The notes under the pieces are model-generated. The model was not told the DNA's origin. It did not search any database and worked only from the letters and a program-made list of their open reading frames with translations. Below, in pieces: positions 63,516 to 64,000 of a stretch of DNA of 64,000 bases. The position numbers and the translations under genes were made by a program. The DNA is taken from NCBI GenBank assembly GCA_036733165.1, contig DAINBB010000006.1, forward strand, positions 1 through 64,000, given 5' to 3'. Source of the stretch: JAFGGT01 sp036733165 (lineage in GTDB: Archaea > Methanobacteriota_B > Thermococci > Methanofastidiosales > NM3). Numbering within the stretch: the first letter of the stretch is position 1; the number at the start of each line of letters is the position of its first letter.

Positions 63516-64000
63516 TAAGTTAATAGAAGAATTAGAACATCTAAGTTATGAAATATATATTTACGCTATAAGGGAATTTGATAAGTACAAGATAGGAGAA
63601 ACAAATATAGAAAAGTATGATATTCAAATCTCCAAAATAGAAAAAAATATTTTACTTATTCTTGAAACAATTGGAAAAGACGTTCCCCCAAAAAATTCTA
63701 CTTCTGCGATTAGTGATATAAAACGTCATTTATCTTTCTTTCAACGTTATCGGAAAGAACATAATGAATTATGGATGAAAAGTAACCTTGATGATATTGT
63801 TGAGAGAGATATTCCGAGCCTAAAATCTTATTTTAAAAATATGAAATCAAATGAGCAAATATGGATTCTGAAAGATAAATACTTTGACATATTTGATATT
63901 GAAATAAAGAAGCAAGAATTTCTCCAGTTGGCTGCTTCCGTTCCAAGTAACAAATATTTCTCCGTTGTAGAAGGACACCTAATTACAGCAGAAGAGCGTA
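63502..64000 (+). CDS. AT-rich helical protein, cut by the window end
   Basis: An ATG at 63502, overlapping the previous gene's end, opens 166 codons that run off the right edge. The product is rich in Lys, Ile, Asn and Glu and helical (MEQNNKLIEELEHLSYEIY, then SFFQRYRKEHNELWM). Its codon use is much more A/T-rich than the core genes, consistent with acquired DNA. No family recognised. Confidence 0.65.
   Translation, partial: MEQNNKLIEELEHLSYEIYIYAIREFDKYKIGETNIEKYDIQISKIEKNILLILETIGKDVPPKNSTSAISDIKRHLSFFQRYRKEHNELWMKSNLDDIVERDIPSLKSYFKNMKSNEQIWILKDKYFDIFDIEIKKQEFLQLAASVPSNKYFSVVEGHLITAEER

Overview
The window is archaeal chromosome, most likely from a methanogen or close relative in the Thermoplasmatota (Methanomassiliicoccales-like). 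That placement is an inference from gene content. Archaeal markers seen directly are an SRP (7S) RNA with the full-length archaeal 5' domain, an Orc1/Cdc6 initiator, TATA-box promoters about 25 nt before starts, and Shine-Dalgarno sites of the GGTG type. Markers pointing to a methanogen are F420-dependent sulfite reductase (fsr), thiol:fumarate reductase-like TfrA/TfrB, methanogenesis marker proteins 11 and 4 (MtxX), a small CfbA/CbiX chelatase of the F430/cobamide pathway, and Sep-tRNA:Cys-tRNA synthase. No rRNA, CRISPR array or intact insertion sequence was found.

Layout. 1-10.3 kb holds a zinc-finger fragment, an Imm-5-like protein, fsr with a palindrome in its promoter, a divergent small winged-helix gene, and a tight operon of fumarase alpha/beta, tfrA, tfrB, malic enzyme and a DUF1028 protein. 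This operon interconverts pyruvate, malate, fumarate and succinate with thiol/heterodisulfide chemistry. 10.5-17 kb holds a zinc-ribbon protein, a QueG-like Fe-S protein, a minus-strand run of an MSMEG_0568-type radical SAM, Mmp11 and Mmp4, a BASS transporter divergent from cfbA, SRP RNA, and an unexplained GC-rich spacer. 17-24.9 kb holds a Memo protein, pyrIB divergent from pyrC over a symmetric promoter, a CTP-dependent lipid kinase-like protein, an ABC exporter, a UDG-family protein and a DUF3795 protein. 24.9-37.6 kb holds an AT-rich possible origin with orc1/cdc6, surface proteins (FecR, TSP3-like), the threonine degradation genes tdh-kbl with a HAD phosphatase, an AcoX/NAD-kinase-like protein, DUF1638, a second ABC system, and a glutaredoxin/FTR pair.

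37.7-49.5 kb holds tRNA-Gly(GCC), a long AT-rich gap, a secreted cell-wall-binding-type protein next to a membrane-anchored HTH regulator, a pentapeptide-repeat/K+ channel fusion, a PH-domain membrane protein that seems to use an ATT start, TraB, DUF711, DUF504 and YbaK proteins, and a tandem duplication of a secreted beta-propeller gene with decayed copies of its neighbours between the two copies. 49.5-51.5 kb holds a cysteine-coding cluster: tRNA-Cys, a 59-aa helical protein, SepCysS and a minimal ThiI-like sulfurtransferase. 52-58.9 kb holds a PAS-like protein with the AmmeMemoRadiSam radical SAM enzyme, and the phosphate regulon (AbrB-PhoU regulator divergent from pstSCAB-phoU across a perfect 12-8-12 inverted repeat).

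59-64 kb is accessory. A 3' fragment of a tRNA-Gly(UCC) gene at 60,720 looks like the displaced attachment site of an integrated element that continues past the right edge. Its cargo includes two lipoproteins, a repeated promoter-like element, a degenerate transposase-like ORF, and an overlapping two-gene unit of unknown, possibly defensive, function.
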